From Psychrobacter sp. I-STPA10 (GTDB lineage Bacteria > Pseudomonadota > Gammaproteobacteria > Pseudomonadales > Moraxellaceae), in the NCBI RefSeq assembly GCF_021012795.1, contig NZ_VFYU01000028.1:1-32587 (forward strand): a DNA stretch of 32,587 nucleotides, in the 5' to 3' direction. The notes under the pieces are model-generated. The model was not told the origin of the DNA. It saw only the letters and a program-made list of their open reading frames with translations, and searched no databases. Below are positions 25,174 to 32,587 of this stretch, one piece after another. The position numbers and the translations under genes are program-made. Every line of letters starts with the position of its first letter. Positions within the stretch are counted from its first letter, which is position 1.

Positions 25174-26298
25174 TTAATTACTGGGTTGATTGACTGCCAG
25201 TTGATCAAAAATACCACCATCACTAAAGAATTTTTCCATGATTTCATCCCAGCTACCAAAAACATCATTGGGACGGAACGTATCCACAGGAGGCAATTTA
25301 TCACTGTTTTTATCAAGCACACTTTGCACACTTGGGCGTAAGTATAAATCTGCTGCTAACTGCTGTGCAGGCTCACTCCATAGATAGTCAAGATACTCTT
25401 TTGCTGCTGCCGCCGTGCCTTTTGACTCTGTGACGGTATTCACCACTGCCACAGGGCTTTCTGATTTAATAGAATAGTTTGGATAAACGATATCTACCTG
25501 CCCTTTACCAAATTTAGTGGCAGCTAGATTTGCCTCATTTTCAAAAGTTACCAGTACATCACCCACCCCGCGCTGTACAAAAGTGGTGGTAGCAGCACGT
25601 CCACCATTTTCATAAACCTTGACATTTTTAAGTAGGTCTTTGACATAGGTATTAGTTTTATCCACATCATCATTAAATGCGTGTAACCCATAGCCATAAG
25701 CACCCAAAAATGCATAGCGACCATTACCCGTTACTTTTGGATTTGCCATCACAATCTCGACTCCAGATTTGGTCAAATCTTGCCAATCATGGATACCTTT
25801 AGGATTGTCCTTACGTACCAAAAATACAATGGTACTGGTAAACGGTACGGCATGATCCGGGAACTGATCTTCCCAGTCTGCTGCCACCAAGCCTTTTTTC
25901 TCTAATAATTCAACATCTGATCCTTGGTTCATGGTAACCACATCAGCTTGTAAACCGTTGGCGACTGAAAGTGCTTGTTTACTAGAGCCACCGTGTGACT
26001 GCTTAACCGTAATATTACTATCAGGATGTTCAGCTTTGTAATGCTCAATAAAAATTGGGTTATAACCCTTATAAAAATCACGCGCCACATCATAAGAGAC
26101 ATTTAACAGCTCAATATTTTGTGCATCACCTGTTACCGCTGCTGTGTCTCCCGACTCAGCCGCAGTAGTGTCTGCATTATTATTTGACTGACTGCACGCC
26201 ATCAAGCTCACGGTTGCCGTTGCCAAGGTGGCAGATGCCAACCATTTTGCCCAAGGGCGAGATTGTTTCGCTGAACGTGTAAGTATAGAGATGGTCAT
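25174..26298 (-). CDS. sbp: Sulfate-binding lipoprotein of the ABC transporter (Sbp/CysP type)
   Basis: The start is ATG 26298, with GAGGCG just upstream; a farther in-frame start at 26316 is less likely. The 374-residue product has a signal peptide ending SLMACSQ, so it is probably a lipoprotein rather than a free periplasmic protein. It is followed by a Thr/Ala/Asp linker. Sbp family motifs are LLNVSYDVARDFYKGYNPIF, QSHGGSSKQALSVANGLQADVVTMN, FLGAYGYGLHAF, QRGVGDVLVTFENEA and the C-terminal LYLRPSVQSVLD. It binds sulfate or thiosulfate and delivers it to CysT/CysW. A second paralogue lies directly upstream. Confidence 0.92.
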   Translation of the reverse strand: MTISILTRSAKQSRPWAKWLASATLATATVSLMACSQSNNNADTTAAESGDTAAVTGDAQNIELLNVSYDVARDFYKGYNPIFIEHYKAEHPDSNITVKQSHGGSSKQALSVANGLQADVVTMNQGSDVELLEKKGLVAADWEDQFPDHAVPFTSTIVFLVRKDNPKGIHDWQDLTKSGVEIVMANPKVTGNGRYAFLGAYGYGLHAFNDDVDKTNTYVKDLLKNVKVYENGGRAATTTFVQRGVGDVLVTFENEANLAATKFGKGQVDIVYPNYSIKSESPVAVVNTVTESKGTAAAAKEYLDYLWSEPAQQLAADLYLRPSVQSVLDKNSDKLPPVDTFRPNDVFGSWDEIMEKFFSDGGIFDQLAVNQPSN

Positions 26299-26569
26299 AA
26301 TCGCCTCAGTTAGCATCTTTGATGCAGGTTTTATCTATTTAATTTTGGTTGCTGATATATTCACTTACTGATAACAGATACCCTTTCATTTAAATTCAAT
26401 ATCTGCAATATTGTGTCTATACACATAAAATAACTTAAATATCTTAAATGTCATTGCGCACATGCTATCAGTGGTTTGTTATTATGTTTAATGATGAATA
26501 CGTGTATCTTATTGAACAAATGGAATAATAAAACGAATAATCAGGGCAAGAAAATATATACCCCCCACC

Positions 26570-27790
26570 CTATTGAGCAGGTGGTTGCTTGGATAACTGC
26601 TCAAAACGCCCAGCATCTGCAAAATAAGTGTGCATGATCGTATCCCAATCACCAAAAACTGCCGTCGGCTCAAACGTATCAATCTTTAGCAACGTATCGG
26701 CATGCGCTGCCAACACTTGGGGGTCACTGGGACGCAGATACATCTCTGCCATCAAGTTTTGTGCAGCTTGCTCCCATAATCCTGCCAAATATTTCTGTGC
26801 CGCTGCTGTTGTTCCTTTTTTATCTGTCACTGCATTGACCACAGCAACAGGATTATCAATACGAATGGAATAACTGGGATAGACGATATCCACTTTGCCT
26901 TTGGCAAAATTTTGTGCTACTTGATGTGCTTCATTTTCGGTGGTAATTAACACATCACCCACCCCACGCTGAGTAAAGGTAGTGGTTGCGGCTCGTGATC
27001 CATTATCATAAGTAGCAACATTGGCTAAAAGCTGCTGCATAAAATGATCGGTATTGGTAACTGCTAATGATTGACCATCATTGTTATCGTTACTGTTGTT
27101 TTGATTGGCTTGCCACTTATGTAAACCATAGCCATAAGCACCCAAAAATGCATAGCGACCTGTACCACTGGTTTTGGGGTTAGGCATCACAATTTTGACA
27201 TCTGCTTTTGTCAAATCATTCCAATCATGAATGTGTTTAGGATTACCTGAGCGTACTAAAAATACCATGGTACTGGTATAAGGCACTGCATCATTAGGAA
27301 AATCTTGTTGCCAATTTGCTTTCACTAATCCTTTTTTCACCAACATATCAATATCAGGTGGCTGATTCATGGTCACCACATCTGCTTGCAGGCCATTGGC
27401 GACCGACAGTGCTTGCTTACTAGAACCACCATGTGATTGTTGAATATTAATCTTAGTATCAGCCTGTTGCTGTTGATAATTTTTAATAAAAATAGGATTG
27501 TACTGCTTATAAAAATCTCGCGAGACATCATAAGAGACATTGAGCAAGGTAATATTTGAGGAAGTTGTGCCGTCTGTTGTGCCATTTTGAGTAGTATTAC
27601 TATTGGCATTGTTGTTGCTACAAGCAGTTAACAATGTCAACATCATGACGCAAACACTGCTGATAGCAGCATACTTTATGCCATTTTTTTTAATGTTATG
27701 CTGAGTATGACTCACAGTTTTGGTTGTGGGTGTTGTTTTCAGAAATGATTGCAACAAAGGTTGGCTGACTTTGATAGAGATTTTATCCAT
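26570..27790 (-). CDS. Second, paralogous sulfate-binding lipoprotein
   Basis: From ATG 27790 (GAGG six bases upstream) the product has 406 residues. An upstream start at 27826 is possible but unsupported. It has a basic, long N-terminal region, a hydrophobic core and lipobox LLTAC, followed by an Asn/Thr linker. It then matches its neighbour almost block by block: LLNVSYDVSRDFYKQYNPIF, QQSHGGSSKQALSVANGLQA, FLGAYGYGLHKW and TQRGVGDVLITTENEAH. It differs by an Asn/Asp-rich insertion (QANQNNSNDNNDGQSLAV) in the middle. The two genes are tandem duplicates, perhaps one for sulfate and one for thiosulfate, as with Sbp and CysP. Which is which cannot be told. Confidence 0.9.
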   Translation of the reverse strand: MDKISIKVSQPLLQSFLKTTPTTKTVSHTQHNIKKNGIKYAAISSVCVMMLTLLTACSNNNANSNTTQNGTTDGTTSSNITLLNVSYDVSRDFYKQYNPIFIKNYQQQQADTKINIQQSHGGSSKQALSVANGLQADVVTMNQPPDIDMLVKKGLVKANWQQDFPNDAVPYTSTMVFLVRSGNPKHIHDWNDLTKADVKIVMPNPKTSGTGRYAFLGAYGYGLHKWQANQNNSNDNNDGQSLAVTNTDHFMQQLLANVATYDNGSRAATTTFTQRGVGDVLITTENEAHQVAQNFAKGKVDIVYPSYSIRIDNPVAVVNAVTDKKGTTAAAQKYLAGLWEQAAQNLMAEMYLRPSDPQVLAAHADTLLKIDTFEPTAVFGDWDTIMHTYFADAGRFEQLSKQPPAQ

Positions 27791-27916
27791 GATAACCTCA
27801 AGTTGGCGAATAGTTAGTTGTGCCATACTAAGGTTAAATAGTTGAAATACTTAGTGTTAGTTGTCTATATACTATCTCTATTCTAGAATAACCAGACAGA
27901 TAGAAACACCATAAAT

Positions 27917-27956
27917 AAAAAAATAAAAAAAACCCATACTATTTAAATATGGGTTT
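27917..27956 (-). terminator. Rho-independent terminator of the pyrD-cvpA-purF unit
   Basis: On the minus strand AAACCCATA (complement of 27948-27956) and TATGGGTTT (complement of 27930-27938) form a 9-bp stem with a 9-base loop, followed by a long T-rich run (complement of the A tract 27917-27929). It lies 66 bases after the purF stop codon. Confidence 0.85.
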
Positions 27957-28021
27957 AATTATAGGTTTTGGCGACTTCTATCTAATTTTATCTAAAAAGA
28001 CAACCAATGATAATGATAAAA

Positions 28022-29560
28022 TCAGCCCTCTTCTTCTATGCCTGTCATATCCACAGGGGTATCGGCTATCACTTGCACCCCAGAAGACTTGACTTTTGCC
28101 ATATCATTACGCTGCTGCTGCAAAGACTCTAGATATGCTTCATTAATCTTACCAGTGATATAGCAGCCATTAAATACCGCACAATCAAAGCCTTCTACCT
28201 TACTATGCTTGGTATCTTGTACTGCTTCTATTAAATCATCTAAATCTTGATAAATCAGTCTATCAGCACCAATAATCTCACGTACTTCTTCAACACTATG
28301 CCCTGAAGCAATCAGTTCCGTACGTGCTGGCATATCAATACCATACACATTGGGGAATTTAACTGGCGGTGCCGCACTGGCAAAGAACACTTTACGTGCG
28401 CCCGCATCTCTTGCCATTTGAATAATTTCATGACAGGTTGTGCCGCGCACAATGGAGTCATCAACCAGCAATACATTTTTGTTTTTAAACTCTAATGGCA
28501 CCGCATTGAGCTTTTGGCGTACTGACTTTTTACGCTGCTGCTGCCCAGGCATGATAAAGGTACGCCCAATATAGCGGTTTTTCATAAACCCTTCACGGTA
28601 CTTGATATTTAGCTGTAATGCCAGCTCCATCGCTGAAGTACGTGACGTATCAGGAATTGGTATCACCACATCAATGTCATGATCCTCACCCCATTCTGCC
28701 AATATCTTTTGTGCCAACTTCTCACCCATTCTCAGACGGGCTTTATAGACTGAAATATTATCCATAATAGAATCAGGGCGCGCAAAATACACATATTCAA
28801 AAATACAGGGGGTATACTCTTTTGGCGCAATACATTGTTGAGTATGTAGTTGGTTGTCCAAATCTATAAACACCGCTTCACCGGGCTTGATATCACGTAC
28901 AATTTTAAATCCTGAACCGGTTAATGCCACTGATTCTGATGCCACCATATACTCTGTGCCACCATTGTCAGCCAGCCGTTCACCAAAGATCAGTGGACGG
29001 ATACCATTGGGATCACGAAACGCTATCATGCCATGACCAGTAATCATTGCCACCACTGCATAAGCCCCCTCAAGACGCTGATACATGGCACTAATGGCTG
29101 AGAAGATATCTTCTGGGGTGGGGTTGGTTTTGCCTAAATGCTGCATCTCATGCGCCAACACATTGAGCAGTACCTCAGAGTCTGAAGTGGTATTTAAATG
29201 ACGTAAATCATCTTGATACAACTCTTTGGCTAAATCCTCAGCGTTGGTCAGATTGCCATTATGTGCAAGGGTAATACCATAAGGTGAATTCACATAAAAT
29301 GGCTGCGCTTCAGCACTGCTAGAACTCCCTGCTGTGGGATAGCGCACATGCCCTATCCCAAATCTACCAACCAAACGCAACATATGACGGGTCATAAATA
29401 CATCACGCACCATGCCATTGTCTTTACGCAAAAAAAGCCGTCCATTTTGCATGGTCACGATGCCTGCTGCATCTTGTCCACGGTGTTGCAATACGGTCAA
29501 AGCATCATACAATATTTGGTTGACTGGTCCATGAGCAGCAACACCAACAACTCCACACAT
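28022..29560 (-). CDS. purF: Amidophosphoribosyltransferase
   Basis: The 512-residue enzyme catalyses the first committed step of purine synthesis, making 5-phosphoribosylamine from PRPP and glutamine. [11 protein letters not shown] places the glutaminase nucleophile Cys2 directly after Met. [14 protein letters not shown] [23 protein letters not shown] and [13 protein letters not shown] define the class II amidotransferase domain. The phosphoribosyltransferase half has [16 protein letters not shown] and the PRPP loop [17 protein letters not shown]. The length equals the E. coli type (about 505). It lies 48 bases after cvpA, the classical cvpA-purF order, and is followed by a terminator. Confidence 0.96.
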   Translation of the reverse strand: MCGVVGVAAHGPVNQILYDALTVLQHRGQDAAGIVTMQNGRLFLRKDNGMVRDVFMTRHMLRLVGRFGIGHVRYPTAGSSSSAEAQPFYVNSPYGITLAHNGNLTNAEDLAKELYQDDLRHLNTTSDSEVLLNVLAHEMQHLGKTNPTPEDIFSAISAMYQRLEGAYAVVAMITGHGMIAFRDPNGIRPLIFGERLADNGGTEYMVASESVALTGSGFKIVRDIKPGEAVFIDLDNQLHTQQCIAPKEYTPCIFEYVYFARPDSIMDNISVYKARLRMGEKLAQKILAEWGEDHDIDVVIPIPDTSRTSAMELALQLNIKYREGFMKNRYIGRTFIMPGQQQRKKSVRQKLNAVPLEFKNKNVLLVDDSIVRGTTCHEIIQMARDAGARKVFFASAAPPVKFPNVYGIDMPARTELIASGHSVEEVREIIGADRLIYQDLDDLIEAVQDTKHSKVEGFDCAVFNGCYITGKINEAYLESLQQQRNDMAKVKSSGVQVIADTPVDMTGIEEEG

Positions 29561-29608
29561 ATATAAATTCCTAATAGAATAAAATCAATATAAAGATAAC
29601 AATACACT

Positions 29609-30106
29609 CTACGGATGATTGAGCTGATCCCATGCCTCACCCAAGACATCAGAGGCAAACTGCTTAGCAAATGGTGAATAAGGCAATAACGCGGGGGCTA
29701 ACTGTGATGTTTGCCACATCGAGCTACGCACAATAATTGGTGATAACACACTGAGCAGGACAAGCACAACTAATAAACTTTTACCAGCACCTGCCATTGC
29801 GCCAAAAAAACGATCAAAAATACCCAGTTTTAACGCATTAATAGTACTACTGGCAATCCAACCCAGTAGATGAATCACCACCATCACCACCAGCACAACC
29901 GCCAAAAATCCCAATGCAGTTTGCAATACTGGAGAAGCAACAATCGCTGCCATAGAAGGCGCAACATCATCAGCCAATCGGGTCGCTGCCACCAAAGCAA
30001 TAAACCAACCCACCATAGATAGCATGGTTTGAATCAAACCCAAACGCCACCCTCGCCACAAGCCAAAGAGTACAATCACACTAATGCTCAAATCTAATAC
30101 ACTCAT
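29609..30106 (-). CDS. cvpA: CvpA-family inner membrane protein
   Basis: The 165-residue protein has four hydrophobic segments. The N-terminal pattern LDLSISVIVLFGLWRGWRLGLIQTMLSMVGWFIAL is typical of CvpA, with Gly-rich and Arg-rich loops. CvpA is needed for colicin V production in E. coli and contributes to envelope stress and bile tolerance; its molecular activity is not established. The gene is placed 23 bases after pyrD and directly before purF, so the three are probably cotranscribed. Confidence 0.9.
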   Translation of the reverse strand: MSVLDLSISVIVLFGLWRGWRLGLIQTMLSMVGWFIALVAATRLADDVAPSMAAIVASPVLQTALGFLAVVLVVMVVIHLLGWIASSTINALKLGIFDRFFGAMAGAGKSLLVVLVLLSVLSPIIVRSSMWQTSQLAPALLPYSPFAKQFASDVLGEAWDQLNHP

Positions 30107-30129
30107 ACGTTGACTATACTCACTATTAT

Positions 30130-31164
30130 TTATAGTTGCTGGGCATCATAATAACTGTTGATACTCTCAACACACTCTTGTACCAAACTTGGACCACGAT
30201 ACACCAAACCAGAATACAACTGAATTAAAGTTGCCCCTGCCTGTAATTTTTTGATGGCTTTATCCCCATTATCAATACCACCAACACCAATCAATGCCAC
30301 CTGATCAGCTAAGCGTTCATGAAATTGCAGCAATATTTGTGTACTATGATGACTGACTGGTCTTCCTGATAAACCACCCGTCTCTTTACCAAATGGCAAA
30401 TCTTCCACACCGATACGACTTAACGTAGTATTGGTGGCAATTAAACCATCTATCTCAAAGTCAATGAGCTGCTGAGCAATAAAATCCACTTGATCTTCTT
30501 CTAAATCAGGGGCAACCTTTAGTACCAAGGGCACATAAAAACCATACTCAGTTGCCAATTGGCTATGCTTATTTTTAATGGTATCTAATAACGCAACCAA
30601 AGCGGTGCCGCTTTGTAGGTCACGCAAGTTTTTGGTATTGGGAGATGAGATATTGATGGTGATATAAGAAGCATGAGCATAAACACGCTCAAGACAATAA
30701 ACATAATCGTCCGCTGCCTTTTCAACAGGAGTGACAGCATTTTTACCAATATTGATACCAATATTGCCTTTATATTGACAGCGCTGCACATTGGCTACGA
30801 GATGATCTACCCCAAGGTTATTAAAACCCATACGATTGATAATGGCATGCGCCTCTTTGATACGAAACATACGCGGCTTTGGATTGCCCTCTTGTGGCTT
30901 TGGTGTCACCGTACCCACTTCAATAAAGCCAAAGCCTAGCTCAGCTAAGGCATCAATATAATCGCCATTTTTATCTAATCCTGCTGCCAATCCCACAGGG
31001 TTAGAAAACTGCAATCCCATACACTCCACAGGCAAGGGTTGCTGCTCATAAACCAACCCTAATGTATGCGAGCGATGTGCTTTATCAAGCAGTGATAGGG
31101 TCAGCTCATGAGCATGTTCTGGATCTAATTGAAATAAAAAGGGGCGCAGCAGGGTATAGGACAT
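30130..31164 (-). CDS. pyrD: Quinone-dependent dihydroorotate dehydrogenase (class 2)
   Basis: The 344-residue flavoprotein oxidises dihydroorotate to orotate in pyrimidine synthesis and passes electrons to quinone at the inner membrane. The N-terminal helical extension [23 protein letters not shown] marks class 2, the membrane-associated type. FMN-site motifs follow: [60 protein letters not shown] with the catalytic Ser region, and [19 protein letters not shown]. It is the first gene of a three-gene minus-strand unit with cvpA and purF, joining pyrimidine and purine synthesis. Confidence 0.96.
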   Translation of the reverse strand: MSYTLLRPFLFQLDPEHAHELTLSLLDKAHRSHTLGLVYEQQPLPVECMGLQFSNPVGLAAGLDKNGDYIDALAELGFGFIEVGTVTPKPQEGNPKPRMFRIKEAHAIINRMGFNNLGVDHLVANVQRCQYKGNIGINIGKNAVTPVEKAADDYVYCLERVYAHASYITINISSPNTKNLRDLQSGTALVALLDTIKNKHSQLATEYGFYVPLVLKVAPDLEEDQVDFIAQQLIDFEIDGLIATNTTLSRIGVEDLPFGKETGGLSGRPVSHHSTQILLQFHERLADQVALIGVGGIDNGDKAIKKLQAGATLIQLYSGLVYRGPSLVQECVESINSYYDAQQL

Positions 31165-31428
31165 AACAACGATAAGACCTTTTGATAGGCATTATTAAAA
31201 ACAAAATTAAAAATATAATAATGTTCAAAACAACATTAAAATAAATGTGACAATTAATCGTAACATTGATTGAAATATGAATAAAAAAATTGTCCAAGTA
31301 TTTTGACAGTTAATTGCTACACAGACAAACTCTTAATTTTTCAGTGCACAATACAACACATGAGGATCTTCATAGAAGTGGCTGTGCCTGTGAGCATGGC
31401 TTTGATAGAGTCTATTTATCACTGTCTA

Positions 31429-31675
31429 GGGTCTGTTGAACATTCATCTTCATAGGAAAAATTGAGATACTGATTTTAATAAACAGTGACTTAATCAATG
31501 CAATGAGCGCAGGTAGTTTTTGTTAATCACAGTGGGATATTAACCAGTTCATTAACGCTTCATCAGGCAAATTTAGCCAATTGCCAATTGCCAATTGCCA
31601 ATTTTTACATGAAAGTAAAAAGTAGCTGTATCCCTTGTAAATATTAGTCTAACAGAGTGAAAGTTCAACAGACCC
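31429..31675. mobile_element. MITE-like element with GGGTCTGTTGAAC ends
   Basis: GGGTCTGTTGAAC (31429-31441) and its exact inverted copy GTTCAACAGACCC (31663-31675) bound a 247-bp unit. The match extends inward with one mismatch (ATTCA versus TTTCA). TA lies directly outside both ends (CTA|GGG and CCC|TAA), consistent with a TA target duplication. There is no transposase. A minus-strand frame reading NWLNLPDEALMNWLISHCD then stop could be a scrap of coding sequence. It is probably a non-autonomous element mobilised by an insertion sequence with the same ends elsewhere in the genome. Confidence 0.78.
31576..31603. repeat. Four tandem copies of GCCAATT
   Basis: The 7-bp unit GCCAATT is repeated four times without change inside the MITE-like element. 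Such units change copy number easily by slippage, so this site may vary between strains. Confidence 0.9.
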
Positions 31676-31824
31676 TAATATACTCTAATCAATCAACGAA
31701 TCAATAATTATGATTATATCACCTCTATCTGATATAAAAAACTCTATAAATAATAAATGATTGGCTCGCTTATACAGCAACATTTGTATACACAAATCAA
31801 ACACACTTTGAGTAATGCTTTAAT

Positions 31825-32355
31825 TTAAACAGCTCGCCCATCACTCAATGCAATCCAACCACGAATGATACGATATAAATGCCATAAGACAGAAAAAACT
31901 AACAAAATACCACCAATCATCGTCATCACTACTGAGCCTGCTGCTGTATTACCACTTTCAGTAAATATACTCACACCAAGCACACCCAAACCAATTAACA
32001 GAATAATCACGCCCAAAATAGCCATAAGAATACTGTACCAAAACGTCTTAATTTGCCAATCAAAATGACTGGCAAGCCAAGAATGACCTGCCTCTCTACG
32101 CTTTAGATAATTCATTACAATCGGTACAATCCACAATATGCCTGCCGTAAAAAAACTCAGTAAATACAGCAAATAAGTAATATGATTATAAAATACCAAT
32201 TGTTTTTCTTGCGCTTCAGTTAACTGTGATAAACCAAGATTGGCTGCTGTTTGTACCGAATGCGGGGCAGGTGGAGTAATAGACGCTTGTGGTGAATGAT
32301 AGTGAGAAGAAGATGTGGGATTATTTTTGGCAATATTAGGATCATTTGGCATCAT
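31825..32355 (-). CDS. DUF4870-like membrane protein
   Basis: The 176-residue protein has a Pro/Ser/His-rich soluble N-terminus (about residues 1-60). Three hydrophobic segments follow: around ITYLLYLLSFFTAGILWIVP, ILMAILGVIILLIGLGVLGV and VVMTMIGGILLVFSVLWHLY. The motif order (membrane helix, KRREAGHSWLASHFDWQIKTFWYS, helix pair, IRGWIALSDGRAV) resembles DUF4870/Tic20-like small inner membrane proteins of unknown function found widely in Moraxellaceae. Two adjacent ATGs (32355 and 32352) follow GAGGATA; the second has the better spacing. No operon partner is visible. Confidence 0.75.
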   Translation of the reverse strand: MMPNDPNIAKNNPTSSSHYHSPQASITPPAPHSVQTAANLGLSQLTEAQEKQLVFYNHITYLLYLLSFFTAGILWIVPIVMNYLKRREAGHSWLASHFDWQIKTFWYSILMAILGVIILLIGLGVLGVSIFTESGNTAAGSVVMTMIGGILLVFSVLWHLYRIIRGWIALSDGRAV

Positions 32356-32398
32356 TTATCCTCATAACATTTATCATAATAATACTCATACTAAACGC

Positions 32399-32587
32399 CA
32401 CTCTCAACTTATAAGACCCCCTCCTAACCTCCCCCTTACTACGCGAGCATAGCTCTTGTTTTGTACTACAAGCACAGCTTTTCGTCTTGCATCGCTAAAA
32501 TAGTCCACTGGACTATTTATTAACGCTCTTCAGGGGCGAAACAGTGTTTCGCTATATTCCTCCTCAGGGAGAGGAACTGGTTTTTAA
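32399..32587. repeat. Edge repeat, right copy, with an internal structured insert
   Basis: Read on the minus strand, the window end gives TTAAAAACCAGTTCCTC and, about 150 bases later, GGGGGAGGTTAGGAGGGGG followed by the CTTATAAGTTGAGAGTG end, the same outer parts as at 35-98 but in inverted orientation. Between them lies extra DNA (about 32440-32560) with two near-perfect palindromes: AATAGTCCACTGGACTATT (9-bp arms) and GCGAAACAGTGTTTCGC (8-bp arms). It reads as a composite element of the same family carrying an insert. The window ends inside the repeat. Confidence 0.7.

Larger units (their letters stand above)
31165..31824. other. 660-base gene-free region upstream of pyrD
   Basis: It contains no credible gene. 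It carries the 247-bp inverted-repeat element 31429-31675, with the 7-bp tandem repeat inside it, and AT-rich flanks that must include the promoter of pyrD-cvpA-purF. A short frame at 31106-31297 on the minus strand overlaps the pyrD start in another frame and is not convincing. Confidence 0.65.

Noticed and set aside
31106..31297. 63-codon minus-strand frame overlapping the pyrD start
   Set aside because: Ile/Asn-rich translation of AT-rich non-coding DNA with no start signal; it overlaps pyrD in another frame.
31576..31603. Possible CRISPR-like repeat array
   Set aside because: The unit is only 7 bp with no spacers and no cas genes nearby; it is a simple tandem repeat.

Overview
The window looks like chromosomal DNA of a gammaproteobacterium of the family Moraxellaceae (Moraxella/Psychrobacter type). 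The basis is its low GC content, a hemophilin/Slam pair, the pyrD-cvpA-purF order, and short inverted-repeat elements that resemble, from memory, a dispersed Psychrobacter/Moraxella family. Genus and species cannot be fixed by reading alone. No tRNA, rRNA, CRISPR array, complete insertion sequence or prophage was seen.

Layout from left to right. (1) 1-2759: an edge repeat, then a secreted hemophilin-like haem-binding protein and its Slam outer-membrane translocon. (2) 2937-4484, minus strand: a YghU-type glutathione transferase and a GDSL lipoprotein esterase. (3) 4485-5101: a gene-free stretch with tandem repeats and a 175-bp inverted-repeat element. (4) 5102-9069: the Anbu gene cluster, made of an ATP-grasp/alpha-E fusion, a transglutaminase-like protease and the proteasome-like peptidase Anbu, closed by a terminator. 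(5) 9217-11283: a Tat-exported PhoX-family phosphatase. (6) 11426-14739: an arsenic locus, arsBCH on the minus strand and arsR divergent. (7) 15127-17958: a lipoprotein 5'-nucleotidase and an Ogt DNA repair methyltransferase. (8) 17959-22223: a visibly AT-richer island, all coding on the minus strand, of small unrecognised genes plus a SUKH (SMI1/KNR4) immunity-type gene, gene fragments and two short repeat elements. (9) 22224-27790, minus strand: sulfate ABC transporter genes, two tandem paralogous binding lipoproteins, cysT, cysW and a short cysA. (10) 28022-31164, minus strand: pyrD-cvpA-purF, nucleotide synthesis. (11) 31165-32587: a 247-bp MITE-like element, a small membrane protein and an edge repeat that is an inverted relative of the one at the left edge.

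The two most interesting places are the Anbu operon and the island at 18.2-22.2 kb. The Anbu operon is a probable peptide-tagging and proteolysis system whose ATP-grasp and alpha-E enzymes are fused. The island looks like a decayed toxin/immunity locus. At 22014-22223, directly abutting the cysA stop codon, a reading frame interrupted by one in-frame TAG looks like the C-terminal tail of a lost protein. It is followed 57 bases later by a small gene in the position of a cognate immunity gene, then by further immunity-like genes and fragments. CysA itself ends exactly at this junction and is about 110-120 residues shorter than typical CysA, so the locus may have replaced the 3' end of cysA.
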